In this document: in pieces, positions 8,561 through 17,093 of the stretch
Position numbering within the stretch: position 1 is the first letter of the stretch
How the letters are laid out: each line of letters begins with the position of its first letter
Assembly: GCA_021151485.1 (NCBI GenBank)
Contig: JAGKXB010000002.1
Span: 29,790-93,789 of the forward strand
From: Oxalobacteraceae bacterium
GTDB lineage: Bacteria > Pseudomonadota > Gammaproteobacteria > Burkholderiales > Burkholderiaceae_D
DNA length: 64,000 bases
Reading direction: 5' to 3'
Made by a program: the position numbers and the translations under genes
The notes under the pieces: generated by a model
What the model saw: only the letters and a program-made list of their open reading frames with translations
Databases searched by the model: none
Told to the model about the DNA's origin: nothing

Positions 8561-9757
8561 TTATTCTGGTATTTTTTCTGGTAAAAGCATGTCGTCCATT
8601 ACTTGTTGTACGGTTGCCATGGCTTGTAAGCGGTGTTCTGGCGTAATGAATATTTTGACGGGTAGGCTACGTAAAATATCCATGAGTCCGTTTAAGAAGT
8701 TAATTTGCATGTCTTGTATAGAAACGTCATCTTCCGAAATTTCATTCTGATTTTTGTTTTGTTCTTCTTCTTCTTCTTTCTCTTGTCCTTCATGTTGTTT
8801 GAGTTGCGCTAGATATTCTGCATGATCTATTTGATATTTTTCCATGAGCTGAATGGCATGGTATTGAACGACCCAAGATTCAGTTGTCCATTTTATAATG
8901 TCTTGCATGAGTACTAGCGTTTGTAGTTTTGTGATTGGATAGTGGCGTTCCATTCTGTCGACCATTAAACGACAGCGTTGCAAGACAGTGATCGCGACTG
9001 TTAATTGATATAAATCTGCCAAAATCGCATGGAGGCGTTCGGGTTGACATGATGGTTGTAATGCTGCCAGATCCGCTCCCAGCGCTTGGCGTAGTAGGCT
9101 GATACCGGTTTCTAGTTCTTCACCAAAACGTTGAATCAGTAGAGATAATGTTTCTGCCAATGTCGCTTCACCTAGCACTGCATCGCGATAGGTTGTGCGA
9201 AATAGGTCGACTGCTGTTTTATCGTTACCGAAAGCACGAGCTTGTTCGACTGTGTTGATGCCGGCGCGAATGGATGAACCATCTTGTGCCACTATTTCTG
9301 CTAGTCGATCACGCAAAGTTTCTTTGATACGTTTATCCATCTTGCTATCAGATTGGATGGTATAAGCTAGTGCCAAGTATTGCTTGGTTGGGTCGGCATT
9401 CCATTTGCGTATTTCAAGCAACAAGTTGTTGCGGTTGTGTGTAGCTTGAATTAAGCGTGTGGCCAAATTGCTTAGATCATTGGCTGCTGCTTCATCTTTC
9501 ATTTCTCCTAGCATGGCTGTGATGGTGACGATGTCGGGTATTTCTGGTTCTTTATATTCTTCGATATGGCGCTCATCTAGCTTTTTATCTTCTACAGTTT
9601 CGGCTAGAACATCGGTGATTTCTTCCGCTATATCTGTCAAGGAAAAAGTTGAGTCAATTTGATTCGATTGAATCTGATTTTGATTTTGATCGATCCAATT
9701 GTTTGTCCAATTAGGAGGGGGAAAGTTGTTATAAAAATTGTTATCGTTGATGGCCAT
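8561..9757 (-). CDS. Type III secretion gatekeeper, SctW / HrpJ-YopN-InvE family (orphan)
   Basis: A 398-residue, mostly helical acidic protein. The middle (about residues 65-270) fits the HrpJ/YopN/InvE gatekeeper domain: a LATRLIQ-type first helix, a segment with TLSLLIQRFGEELETGISLLRQALGADL, then ALQPSCQPERLHAILADLYQL. The C-terminal section (about 345-395) resembles TyeA (FLNGLMDILRSLP ... MDDML). Gatekeepers hold back effector secretion until host contact. A polyglutamate/Asn/Gln linker (about 325-345) separates the two parts. No other type III component is in the window, and the flanking regions are AT-rich. No ribosome-binding site is evident. The family call is from pattern recognition and needs a profile search. 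Confidence 0.65.
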   Translation of the reverse strand: MAINDNNFYNNFPPPNWTNNWIDQNQNQIQSNQIDSTFSLTDIAEEITDVLAETVEDKKLDERHIEEYKEPEIPDIVTITAMLGEMKDEAAANDLSNLATRLIQATHNRNNLLLEIRKWNADPTKQYLALAYTIQSDSKMDKRIKETLRDRLAEIVAQDGSSIRAGINTVEQARAFGNDKTAVDLFRTTYRDAVLGEATLAETLSLLIQRFGEELETGISLLRQALGADLAALQPSCQPERLHAILADLYQLTVAITVLQRCRLMVDRMERHYPITKLQTLVLMQDIIKWTTESWVVQYHAIQLMEKYQIDHAEYLAQLKQHEGQEKEEEEEQNKNQNEISEDDVSIQDMQINFLNGLMDILRSLPVKIFITPEHRLQAMATVQQVMDDMLLPEKIPE

Positions 9758-10270
9758 GATGTTAATTAATTTTTAATTTTTCTAATATTTTTAAATCATC
9801 ATTCTCTTTCCGTTTTTTTCAGAAATTTAGGTACGTGCCGCTATCCGCCGTTTTGTCATGAAAATTATCTGCATTTATGCAGCTGTCGTGAGTGAGATTA
9901 AAAATTTCTGGTGTCAGGTTAGGATTAGGCGTTGCCTCATGCGTGCTAGTGATAACGAGAGAATCGTTTTTCGTAGTGAAATTAAATGAATATTCGATAA
10001 TATTTTTCTAAAAACTTAAATTTCATTGAATACTTTAGCGATCGATCCTGTCGTGCAGATGACAGCAAGCTGACAGTAAGCTGACAGCTTGGTACTTTGT
10101 AGATGAATACTTTGTGAATGACTTAGCGCTTTATCTCTGATATGTTGGATCAGATCAACAGAAAATGACAACGACAGACTCTACTTTTTTTGTTGTTCAC
10201 TCGGGGAACAGGTCAGATTGGCCTAATTGGATTTGGGAAAAATGGAGTCTTATAAGGAGTGACATAAAAT
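9758..10270. other. Long AT-rich intergenic region, divergent promoters
   Basis: About 510 bp between the leftward SctW-like gene and the rightward hybrid kinase. It holds the triple TGACAG repeat at 10058-10090 and an AAGGAGTGA ribosome-binding site just before the kinase ATG (about 10254-10262). No gene or RNA is recognised. Confidence 0.6.
10058..10090 (-). promoter_or_regulatory. Pho-box-like triple direct repeat
   Basis: Three 11-bp tandem units on the + strand (GATGACAGCAA, GCTGACAGTAA, GCTGACAGCTT). Read on the minus strand they are CTGTCAG-CTTA-CTGTCAG-CTTG-CTGTCAT, that is 7-bp CTGTCA(T/G) half-sites with 4-bp spacers, the PhoB box layout. The site is about 300 bp before the SctW-like gene, in its orientation, and about 180 bp before the kinase gene. 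No matching -10 element was confidently placed. Confidence 0.5.
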
Positions 10271-13200
10271 ATGGCAAGTCCAGTTCAACGTATTCCCCTC
10301 ATATTGTTTGCATCAGTCACTGTACTTGTTGTTGGTTTAATGACTACATTTGGCATATCGAGATACTTACATTCATCTAACCAAATAGAAGTTAATGCAG
10401 CCATTTCCAAAAAATTGGATCTGGATGTCCAGGCAATTCTTGATCGTGTAAAAATCTATGAATTTGGATTAAGAGGTGGGCGGGGGGCCGTTATTACTGC
10501 AGGCGAACATGGTATTACACGTTCCTTATTTCAACGTTATAGCCAAAGTCGCGATATTGACAATGAATTTCCGGGGGCGCGTGGTTTTGGTTTCATACGT
10601 CGGGTTCCACAACAAAATCAGGCAGCATTTCTGAAAGTTGCGCGTAGCGAGGACCCCAACTTTTCGATTAAAGAATTAGGTGCGCATGATAGTGAGCGCT
10701 ACGTCATTCAGTTTATTGAACCAATCGTGCGCAATGCACAGGCAGTAGGCTTGGATGTAGGATCAGAAATACATCGGCGCCAAGCGGCGGATAGTTCTAT
10801 TGCAACTGGGAAAGCGACGCTTACTGCACCGATTACTTTGGTGCAATCTCAGCATGCTGGGAGTCAATCTTTTTTAATCATGCTTCCAATTTATCGGCCT
10901 GGTCTGCCGATTTCAACAGCGCAAGAGCGTCGAATAGCGGCCTTCGGCTGGAGTTATGCGCCATTGGTCATGGATGAAGTATTACGAGGCGCCTTATCGA
11001 CTGACCCAGAATCTTCGATCGTGTTAGAGGATGTGACAAACGCTGAACAGCCTGTTCAGTTTTATAAAATTGCCTCAACGGTTTCTGATGTACCAGTTAA
11101 AAGTGAACAAAGAACGATTGGTGTTTTTGGTCGGCAGTGGCGCATTACGCTTCATGCTTATCCAGCATTTGTGACTAACTTAAAACAAACAGATCCATCG
11201 ATTGCTGCTATTGAGGGTGTGATACTGAGTATTTTATTGGCAACATTGACTTATGCCTTAGGTTTCAATGTGCAGCGTCGTAAGCGTCTTCACGCTGCGG
11301 AAGGTCAGCTTGCGGCTATTGTTCAGGGTTCGATTGATGGAATTATCGGAAAATCGCTTGATGGCGTAGTGCTGAGTTGGAACAAGGGAGCACAGGATTT
11401 ATTTGGGTATTCCCCCGAAGAGGCCATTGGAAAAACCATCAATGAATTGATTGTCCCTTCTTTTTTGTACGATGAAGAGATCACACTTTTGTCGCGAATC
11501 AAAAAAGGAGAGCGAATTGCTTCTTTTCGCACTCAGCGACATCGGAAGGATGGTGTTCTGTTATATGTATCGTTGTCAGTGTCTCCCATTCTAGATACCA
11601 ATGGGGAGGTCGTTGCAGCGTCCAAAACAATACGAGATGTCACGCATGAAAAAAATATTGAAGACAAATTATTCTCTTTGAATCATCACTTAGAAGAGCA
11701 GGTTGCCGTCAGAACAAAAGAGTTGGATGCGGCACGTCGCACCTTGCGCACTGTGCTTGATGCCGTACCTTCAATGATTGGTTATTGGGATGAGCACCTT
11801 ATTAATCGCGTAGCGAATCATGCTTATTCCAAATGGTTTTCTATTGCACCGGAAACAATGCCTGGTATGCGAATGCAAGATATTTTGGGAGACGAGCTTT
11901 TTCAAGCCAATCGTTCTTACATTGAAGGTGCACTACGTGGTGAGACTCAGACTTTTGAGCGCGATATGAAAGGCACAGATGGCAAAGTCCGTCATTCTTT
12001 GGCGCACTATTTGCCTGACATAGAAAATGGAGTGGTGCGCGGATTTTATGTGATCGTCCATGATGTCTCGGAATTAGTGGAAAGTCGTGTTCGATTGGGT
12101 GAGGCGCTTCGTGATAATCAACTTTTGTTAGATACCATTATTAATAGCCAGCTTTTGTATTCCGCTGCTGATGCCGACGGCCAGATTACGGATGCAAATG
12201 AGAAGTTTTGTGTTGCTCATGGGTATACCCGTGACGAAATTATTGGCCAGCCGCATCGAATTCTTAATTCTGGAGTGCACACGGCATCATTTTGGGCTGA
12301 AATGTGGCAGGTTGTAAAAGCGGGAAAATCTTGGCATGGAGAGATTTGCAATATCGCTCGCAATGGTGAAAAGAAATGGTTTAACACTGTTATTGCGCCG
12401 ATGTTGGGGGCTGATGGCAGTAGTACACGTTATATTGCGCTGAGAATTGATATCACGGATCGTAAGCGTGCCGATGCTGAATTACAGCGTTTGAATTCAT
12501 TATTGCGTCAAGTGTTGACGGCGGCGTCTGAAGTATCAATCATTGCTACCGAAATCAATGGGGTGATCACTGTGTTTAATAGTGGTGCGGAGCGGATGCT
12601 TGGTCACGATGCTATGTATATGATAGGAAAATGCACACCTGAAGTTATACACAAACAAAGTGAAGTGTTGGCCCTTAGCGCAGAGTTGAGTGCACGATTT
12701 GGTGAAAAAATTGAAGGATTTCGGACATTTGTGCATTTGTCGGAGTTATATGGAGCAGAAACGCGTGAATGGACTTATGTGCGTAAAGATGGAACGACGT
12801 TACCAGTGGCGTTGACGGTGACGGCTTTGCGAGATGATAGCGATCAAGTAACGGGTTATCTTGGTATCGCACGTGACATTACCAGTCAAAAAAAGTTTGA
12901 ATTTGATTTGTTGCAGGCAGGTATGGCGAAAAGTCAATTTTTGGCCAATATGAGCCATGAAATTCGAACACCACTCAATGCAGTATTAGGAATGCTTCAA
13001 CTCTTGCGTAAAACAACATTATCTGCACGACAAGAAGATTATGTAGTCAAAGCACATCAGGCATCGCAGTTATTGTTGGGGTTGTTGAATGACGTGCTGG
13101 ATTTGTCGAAGATTGAGGCGGGTAAATTACAGCTTGAGTCGCATTCTTTCAGCCTCGAAGACATATTGCGAGAACTTGGCTCCATACTTTCTGCTAACCA

Positions 13201-14923
13201 AGGAAGAAAAGATGTGGAGATTATTTATGACATTGATTCGAATGTACCTGTTCACATGGTTGGTGATCCGCTTCGCTTACAGCAGGTTTTAATCAATCTT
13301 GCAGGCAATGCGCTGAAATTTACCGAGCATGGTCAAATTATTGTAAAAATCAAGCTGATTGAGTTCCAGGATGCGCCATCGTGTCTGAGTTTTTCGGTAC
13401 AGGATACGGGTATAGGGATTGCGTTAGAGCAGCAAAAGAGGATTTTTGAGGGGTTTACCCAGGCAGAGGCATCGACTTCACGCAAGTTTGGCGGTACTGG
13501 GCTGGGCTTGACGATCAGTAAACGATTAATCGAATTGATGGGGGGGGCTTTGAGCCTGGAGAGTGAAATAGGCCAAGGTAGTACGTTCAAATTTGAGCTG
13601 CCATTGCATACGTCGTCCTCATCCGGTTATTTGGTACCGCGTCCACAGCCAAAACAAAGTTGTTTGAATGTACTTGTTGTGGATGACAACGCTTTTTCTC
13701 GTCGTGTATTACGAGGTTTGATCGAATCAATGGGGTGGATGGCAGTAGAAGCTGAAGGTGGTCAAGCTGCGATTGATTTGGTAAGGCAAGCTAGTTTATC
13801 GGACGAACCATTTGATGTGATATTAATGGATTGGCTGATGCCCGACGTTGATGGGGTGAGTGCTGTCAAGCATATTCGACAAAGCGTTACGTCGCTCAAA
13901 GTTGCACCGATCATCATCATGGTCACTGCGTATGCACGTGAAATGTTGACGGAGGTTTCGACTGCAGCACTCCCTTCTTCTACCAAGATACTCAATAAAC
14001 CAGTGACACCTATGCAATTGTTTGAAACGATTCAGGATGTGTGCATTTCAAATCATGACAATTGTGTAAGTAGATCAACAAATTCCTCCCGCTTGCGTGG
14101 GATGAAGTTGTTGATTGTGGAAGACAATGCATTAAACAGGTTGGTTGCTTATGAACTACTAACGCATGAGGGGGCTGTGGTGAGGCTTGCAGAAGGTGGT
14201 ATTTCGGGCGTAAAGATGGCGATTGATGAAGATGAGCAATTTGACGTGATTATGATGGATGTACAAATGCCGGATTTGGATGGCTTAGAAGCGACGCGTC
14301 AGATACGCATGCATCCTTCAGGTATGAAGATACCTATCGTTGGAATGACGGCAAACGTATCGCCTGCGGAGCAAGCAATTTGCTTAAAAGCGGGCATGAA
14401 TGCGCACATCAGCAAACCAATTGATATGGATAATGTGATTGCTGTGTTGAGATCAGTGATTGCTACCAAAGAGCGTAATACAGAATTGCTGATTGACAAT
14501 GACAATCAAAATGAAAATCAAAAGGAATATTTCGATGCAGATGAAGTGGAACCTTTGCCTGCTTTGTTGAAACGATTCAATGGAAATTTTTCTCTATACA
14601 AGATGACGTTGCAAAGTTTTTCTGCCGAGAGTCATCGATTGCAAGATGAATTATTCACCCATATAAAATCAGGAAACCGGATGCAAGTGAGTGCTAGTCT
14701 GCATACGATGAAGGGGGTTGCTGGTTTAATTGGTGCATTGGGTTTGATGAAAACCTTGAGTATGTATGAGCAGCGAATTCGGAACGGTGAAGAACTGAAT
14801 GTTTTCATGGCGGAAGGTATGTTGGAACAAATATCAGAATTAAGTACACGTAGTTTATCGATATTGAACATGCATTTGGATGCTGCCGGAATGACAGTTG
14901 AGACGTTGCCTGTTTCAAAGTAG
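10271..14923 (+). CDS. CHASE-PAS hybrid sensor histidine kinase with two receivers and Hpt
   Basis: A 1550-residue inner-membrane kinase. Order: membrane segment (about 8-30), periplasmic CHASE domain (about 60-250), second membrane segment (about 315-338), PAS domains (about 345-460, 490-610, 620-735 and 745-870), HisKA with phospho-acceptor His896 (NMSHEIRTPLN), HATPase (N-box NLAGNALKFT, G boxes DTGIGI and GGTGLGLTI), receiver 1 with Asp1187, receiver 2 with Asp1330, and a C-terminal Hpt domain with His1478 (LHTMKGVAGLIGA). All phosphorelay residues are present. The start has a strong AAGGAGTGA ribosome-binding site. A diguanylate cyclase with a receiver follows 98 bp downstream and is the likely relay target. 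The ligand is unknown. Confidence 0.95.
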   Translation: MASPVQRIPLILFASVTVLVVGLMTTFGISRYLHSSNQIEVNAAISKKLDLDVQAILDRVKIYEFGLRGGRGAVITAGEHGITRSLFQRYSQSRDIDNEFPGARGFGFIRRVPQQNQAAFLKVARSEDPNFSIKELGAHDSERYVIQFIEPIVRNAQAVGLDVGSEIHRRQAADSSIATGKATLTAPITLVQSQHAGSQSFLIMLPIYRPGLPISTAQERRIAAFGWSYAPLVMDEVLRGALSTDPESSIVLEDVTNAEQPVQFYKIASTVSDVPVKSEQRTIGVFGRQWRITLHAYPAFVTNLKQTDPSIAAIEGVILSILLATLTYALGFNVQRRKRLHAAEGQLAAIVQGSIDGIIGKSLDGVVLSWNKGAQDLFGYSPEEAIGKTINELIVPSFLYDEEITLLSRIKKGERIASFRTQRHRKDGVLLYVSLSVSPILDTNGEVVAASKTIRDVTHEKNIEDKLFSLNHHLEEQVAVRTKELDAARRTLRTVLDAVPSMIGYWDEHLINRVANHAYSKWFSIAPETMPGMRMQDILGDELFQANRSYIEGALRGETQTFERDMKGTDGKVRHSLAHYLPDIENGVVRGFYVIVHDVSELVESRVRLGEALRDNQLLLDTIINSQLLYSAADADGQITDANEKFCVAHGYTRDEIIGQPHRILNSGVHTASFWAEMWQVVKAGKSWHGEICNIARNGEKKWFNTVIAPMLGADGSSTRYIALRIDITDRKRADAELQRLNSLLRQVLTAASEVSIIATEINGVITVFNSGAERMLGHDAMYMIGKCTPEVIHKQSEVLALSAELSARFGEKIEGFRTFVHLSELYGAETREWTYVRKDGTTLPVALTVTALRDDSDQVTGYLGIARDITSQKKFEFDLLQAGMAKSQFLANMSHEIRTPLNAVLGMLQLLRKTTLSARQEDYVVKAHQASQLLLGLLNDVLDLSKIEAGKLQLESHSFSLEDILRELGSILSANQGRKDVEIIYDIDSNVPVHMVGDPLRLQQVLINLAGNALKFTEHGQIIVKIKLIEFQDAPSCLSFSVQDTGIGIALEQQKRIFEGFTQAEASTSRKFGGTGLGLTISKRLIELMGGALSLESEIGQGSTFKFELPLHTSSSSGYLVPRPQPKQSCLNVLVVDDNAFSRRVLRGLIESMGWMAVEAEGGQAAIDLVRQASLSDEPFDVILMDWLMPDVDGVSAVKHIRQSVTSLKVAPIIIMVTAYAREMLTEVSTAALPSSTKILNKPVTPMQLFETIQDVCISNHDNCVSRSTNSSRLRGMKLLIVEDNALNRLVAYELLTHEGAVVRLAEGGISGVKMAIDEDEQFDVIMMDVQMPDLDGLEATRQIRMHPSGMKIPIVGMTANVSPAEQAICLKAGMNAHISKPIDMDNVIAVLRSVIATKERNTELLIDNDNQNENQKEYFDADEVEPLPALLKRFNGNFSLYKMTLQSFSAESHRLQDELFTHIKSGNRMQVSASLHTMKGVAGLIGALGLMKTLSMYEQRIRNGEELNVFMAEGMLEQISELSTRSLSILNMHLDAAGMTVETLPVSK

Positions 14924-15021
14924 GATCGTTTGTTGTGAGCGAGTGCAACTAAAAGAAGAGCTAAAACAAATAAAACAAATAAAACAACGACAAAAATTAA
15001 ATATTGAATGTGAGATCCTAA

Positions 15022-16005
15022 ATGCAGAAATTACTCAATGAATTTCTCACTCGCCGAGGTAATCGACCAAAAATATTGCTGGTGGATGACCAAATTATCA
15101 ATATTCAAGTACTTCATGAGTTATTCCAAAAACATTGCGATGTTTTTGTGGCGATGAATGGTGAGCAGGCGATTTCTGAGTGTCATACCAATGTGCCCGA
15201 CTTGGTTTTGCTTGATGTGGAAATGCCAGGAATGAGTGGTATCGAGGTGTGTCAACAACTCAAATCATCGAGTTGTACTAAGGATATTCCTGTCATTTTC
15301 TTGACAGCGTATAACAGCGACCAGGAGCAGCTTCAGGCGTTTGAGGCTGGTGCAATGGATATCATTGGAAAACCTTTCAATTCGGTGATTGTTCTTGCCC
15401 GTGTGTGTGCGCATCTTATGTTGAAGTTGCAGGCCGACTTATTCAAATCTATTGCATTTGTCGATGCCCTCACTGGTATTGCTAACCGTAGGCATTTTGA
15501 CGAAGAGTCGGTCAGGTTATGGAAACAGGCAATTAGACACAAACAGCCAATTTCTTTGCTGATGATTGATGTGGATTATTTCAAGTTATATAACGATAGT
15601 AATGGGCATGCAAAAGGAGATTTATGCTTATTGACGATTGCCCAGTCTCTGAAAGACGAGCTGAGACGCCCTTTGGATTTAATGGCGCGTTATGGTGGGG
15701 AAGAGTTTGTATGTGTATTGCCTGATACCGATTTTGAAGGGGCACAACATATTGCAGAGAATATGTTGCGGAACATACGTGCCTTGGCTATTCCGCATCC
15801 GACTAGTGGATTGGAAGAAAAACTGGTTAGTGTCAGTATTGGTGCGGTTTCTCTCATTCCCTCTCCATGCAGGAATTTAATGTTTTGTATAGAAGAAGCA
15901 GATAAACAACTTTATCAAGCAAAAATTTCTGGTAGAGGGCGTTTTTGCGCATTGAATTTACAAAACTCTCATTACAGCTGCGACACGTGCAGCATGAATA
16001 GCTGA
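15022..16005 (+). CDS. Response regulator diguanylate cyclase (REC-GGDEF)
   Basis: A 327-residue cytosolic response regulator that should make c-di-GMP. An N-terminal receiver (about 17-135) has the acidic pair in LLVDDQ, phospho-acceptor D65 (LLLDVEMPG) and the conserved Thr and Lys (FLTAY, GKPF). The GGDEF domain (about 145-315) has the active-site motif GGEEF at 225-229 and an intact RxxD inhibitory site, RPLD at 216-219, so product feedback is expected. It lies just after the hybrid kinase, its likely phosphodonor through the Hpt domain. Its last 48 bp overlap, on the opposite strand, the end of cca. Confidence 0.95.
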   Translation: MQKLLNEFLTRRGNRPKILLVDDQIINIQVLHELFQKHCDVFVAMNGEQAISECHTNVPDLVLLDVEMPGMSGIEVCQQLKSSSCTKDIPVIFLTAYNSDQEQLQAFEAGAMDIIGKPFNSVIVLARVCAHLMLKLQADLFKSIAFVDALTGIANRRHFDEESVRLWKQAIRHKQPISLLMIDVDYFKLYNDSNGHAKGDLCLLTIAQSLKDELRRPLDLMARYGGEEFVCVLPDTDFEGAQHIAENMLRNIRALAIPHPTSGLEEKLVSVSIGAVSLIPSPCRNLMFCIEEADKQLYQAKISGRGRFCALNLQNSHYSCDTCSMNS

Positions 16006-17076
16006 AGGAATTTCCTGCGGTTGATCCTGATAATCCTGCGCAATTTCATTGGCCCGAATATTTTGCGCAGCGTGGTAAGCAGTATGTAAATGTCTGGTTT
16101 GTGCAAGACTCAGTGCAGACAGTGAATTCAGTACAGCATAGTGATTGTTTTTGTCGTGATCGATCACGCATTCACTACCCAGCAACATCTCCACAAATCG
16201 TTGCGGTTTGCGAAAGGCATCGCAGCGTGTTAGCAAGCGCACCAGCTCGTCAGCGGATAAGGTGAGCGCATGGTGAATATTGTCTTGCTCCCGTGCCAGC
16301 ATGAAGGCTAAATCGCGGCAGTCGTTGGGGATTTTTAGGCGTAGAGATAGCGCGGTGATGGTTTCTTTATCTAGTTGATGTAGCAGGACGGCGCAACGTG
16401 TGGCTAAGGAAAGCCCTCTTTGCGCTGCGTAATCTACATGCTGTGATGGTGTTAAGCCTGGTAAAACATGCGGCAATGCGCCGCATTCTTGCAAGATGGA
16501 AAACATGCGCGAGGGTTGTTTTTCCATTAAGCCTGAGGCGATTTCTTGCCATACTCGCTCTGGCACGAGTGCATTGACTTCGCCAGCGAGCACCATTTGT
16601 TGCATTAAGAGCATTGTTTCGGATGCGACAGTGAAATCCGTAAAACGCGCAGCAAAACGTGCTAGCCGCAAAATGCGTACGGGGTCTTCCGTAAAAGCGG
16701 GCGATACATGGCGAAAAACGCGTGCCTTGATATCCGCTGCACCACCAAATGGATCAATCAAGCTGCCATTTTCCGCCATGGCAATCGCATTAATAGTCAA
16801 ATCACGTCGCATTAAATCTTGTTCCAGCGTCACATTGTCTGCTGTGTGAAAGGTAAAGCCGCGATAGCCGGGCGCGACTTTTCTTTCAGTCCGAGCCAGC
16901 GCGTATTGAGCGTGGGTGACGGGGTGTAGAAAGACGGGAAAATCTTTTCCCACCGCCGTATAACCCAGCGCCAACATCGCTTCTGGCGTGCTGCCTACTA
17001 CGACATAGTCATGATCTTTGATGGGCAAGCCGAGCAACCCATCGCGTACTGCACCGCCGACCGTGTAGATTTTCAT
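15958..17076 (-). CDS. cca: CCA-adding tRNA nucleotidyltransferase (class II, no HD domain)
   Basis: Adds or repairs the 3' CCA end of tRNAs. The N-terminal nucleotidyltransferase domain has GGAVRDGLLG and the DHDYVVVG metal site (about 7-25). The RRDLTINAIA motif and the nucleotide-selecting ED..RxxRxxRFAAR region (about 145-165) follow. At 372 residues it is shorter than E. coli Cca (412). The phosphohydrolase HD motif (HDLGK) expected around residues 250-260 is missing; the aligned stretch reads CAVLLHQLDKE. It follows slt by 17 bp on the same strand. The 3' end overlaps the diguanylate cyclase gene head-on. Confidence 0.93.
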   Translation of the reverse strand: MKIYTVGGAVRDGLLGLPIKDHDYVVVGSTPEAMLALGYTAVGKDFPVFLHPVTHAQYALARTERKVAPGYRGFTFHTADNVTLEQDLMRRDLTINAIAMAENGSLIDPFGGAADIKARVFRHVSPAFTEDPVRILRLARFAARFTDFTVASETMLLMQQMVLAGEVNALVPERVWQEIASGLMEKQPSRMFSILQECGALPHVLPGLTPSQHVDYAAQRGLSLATRCAVLLHQLDKETITALSLRLKIPNDCRDLAFMLAREQDNIHHALTLSADELVRLLTRCDAFRKPQRFVEMLLGSECVIDHDKNNHYAVLNSLSALSLAQTRHLHTAYHAAQNIRANEIAQDYQDQPQEIPSAIHAARVAAVMRVL

Positions 17077-17093
17077 GGTTGATGTCCGTTGAT

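Noticed and set aside
15958..17076. cca shortness as gene truncation
   Set aside because: The catalytic motifs and the C-terminal region continue normally to a stop; only the phosphohydrolase HD motif is missing, which is known for many Cca enzymes.
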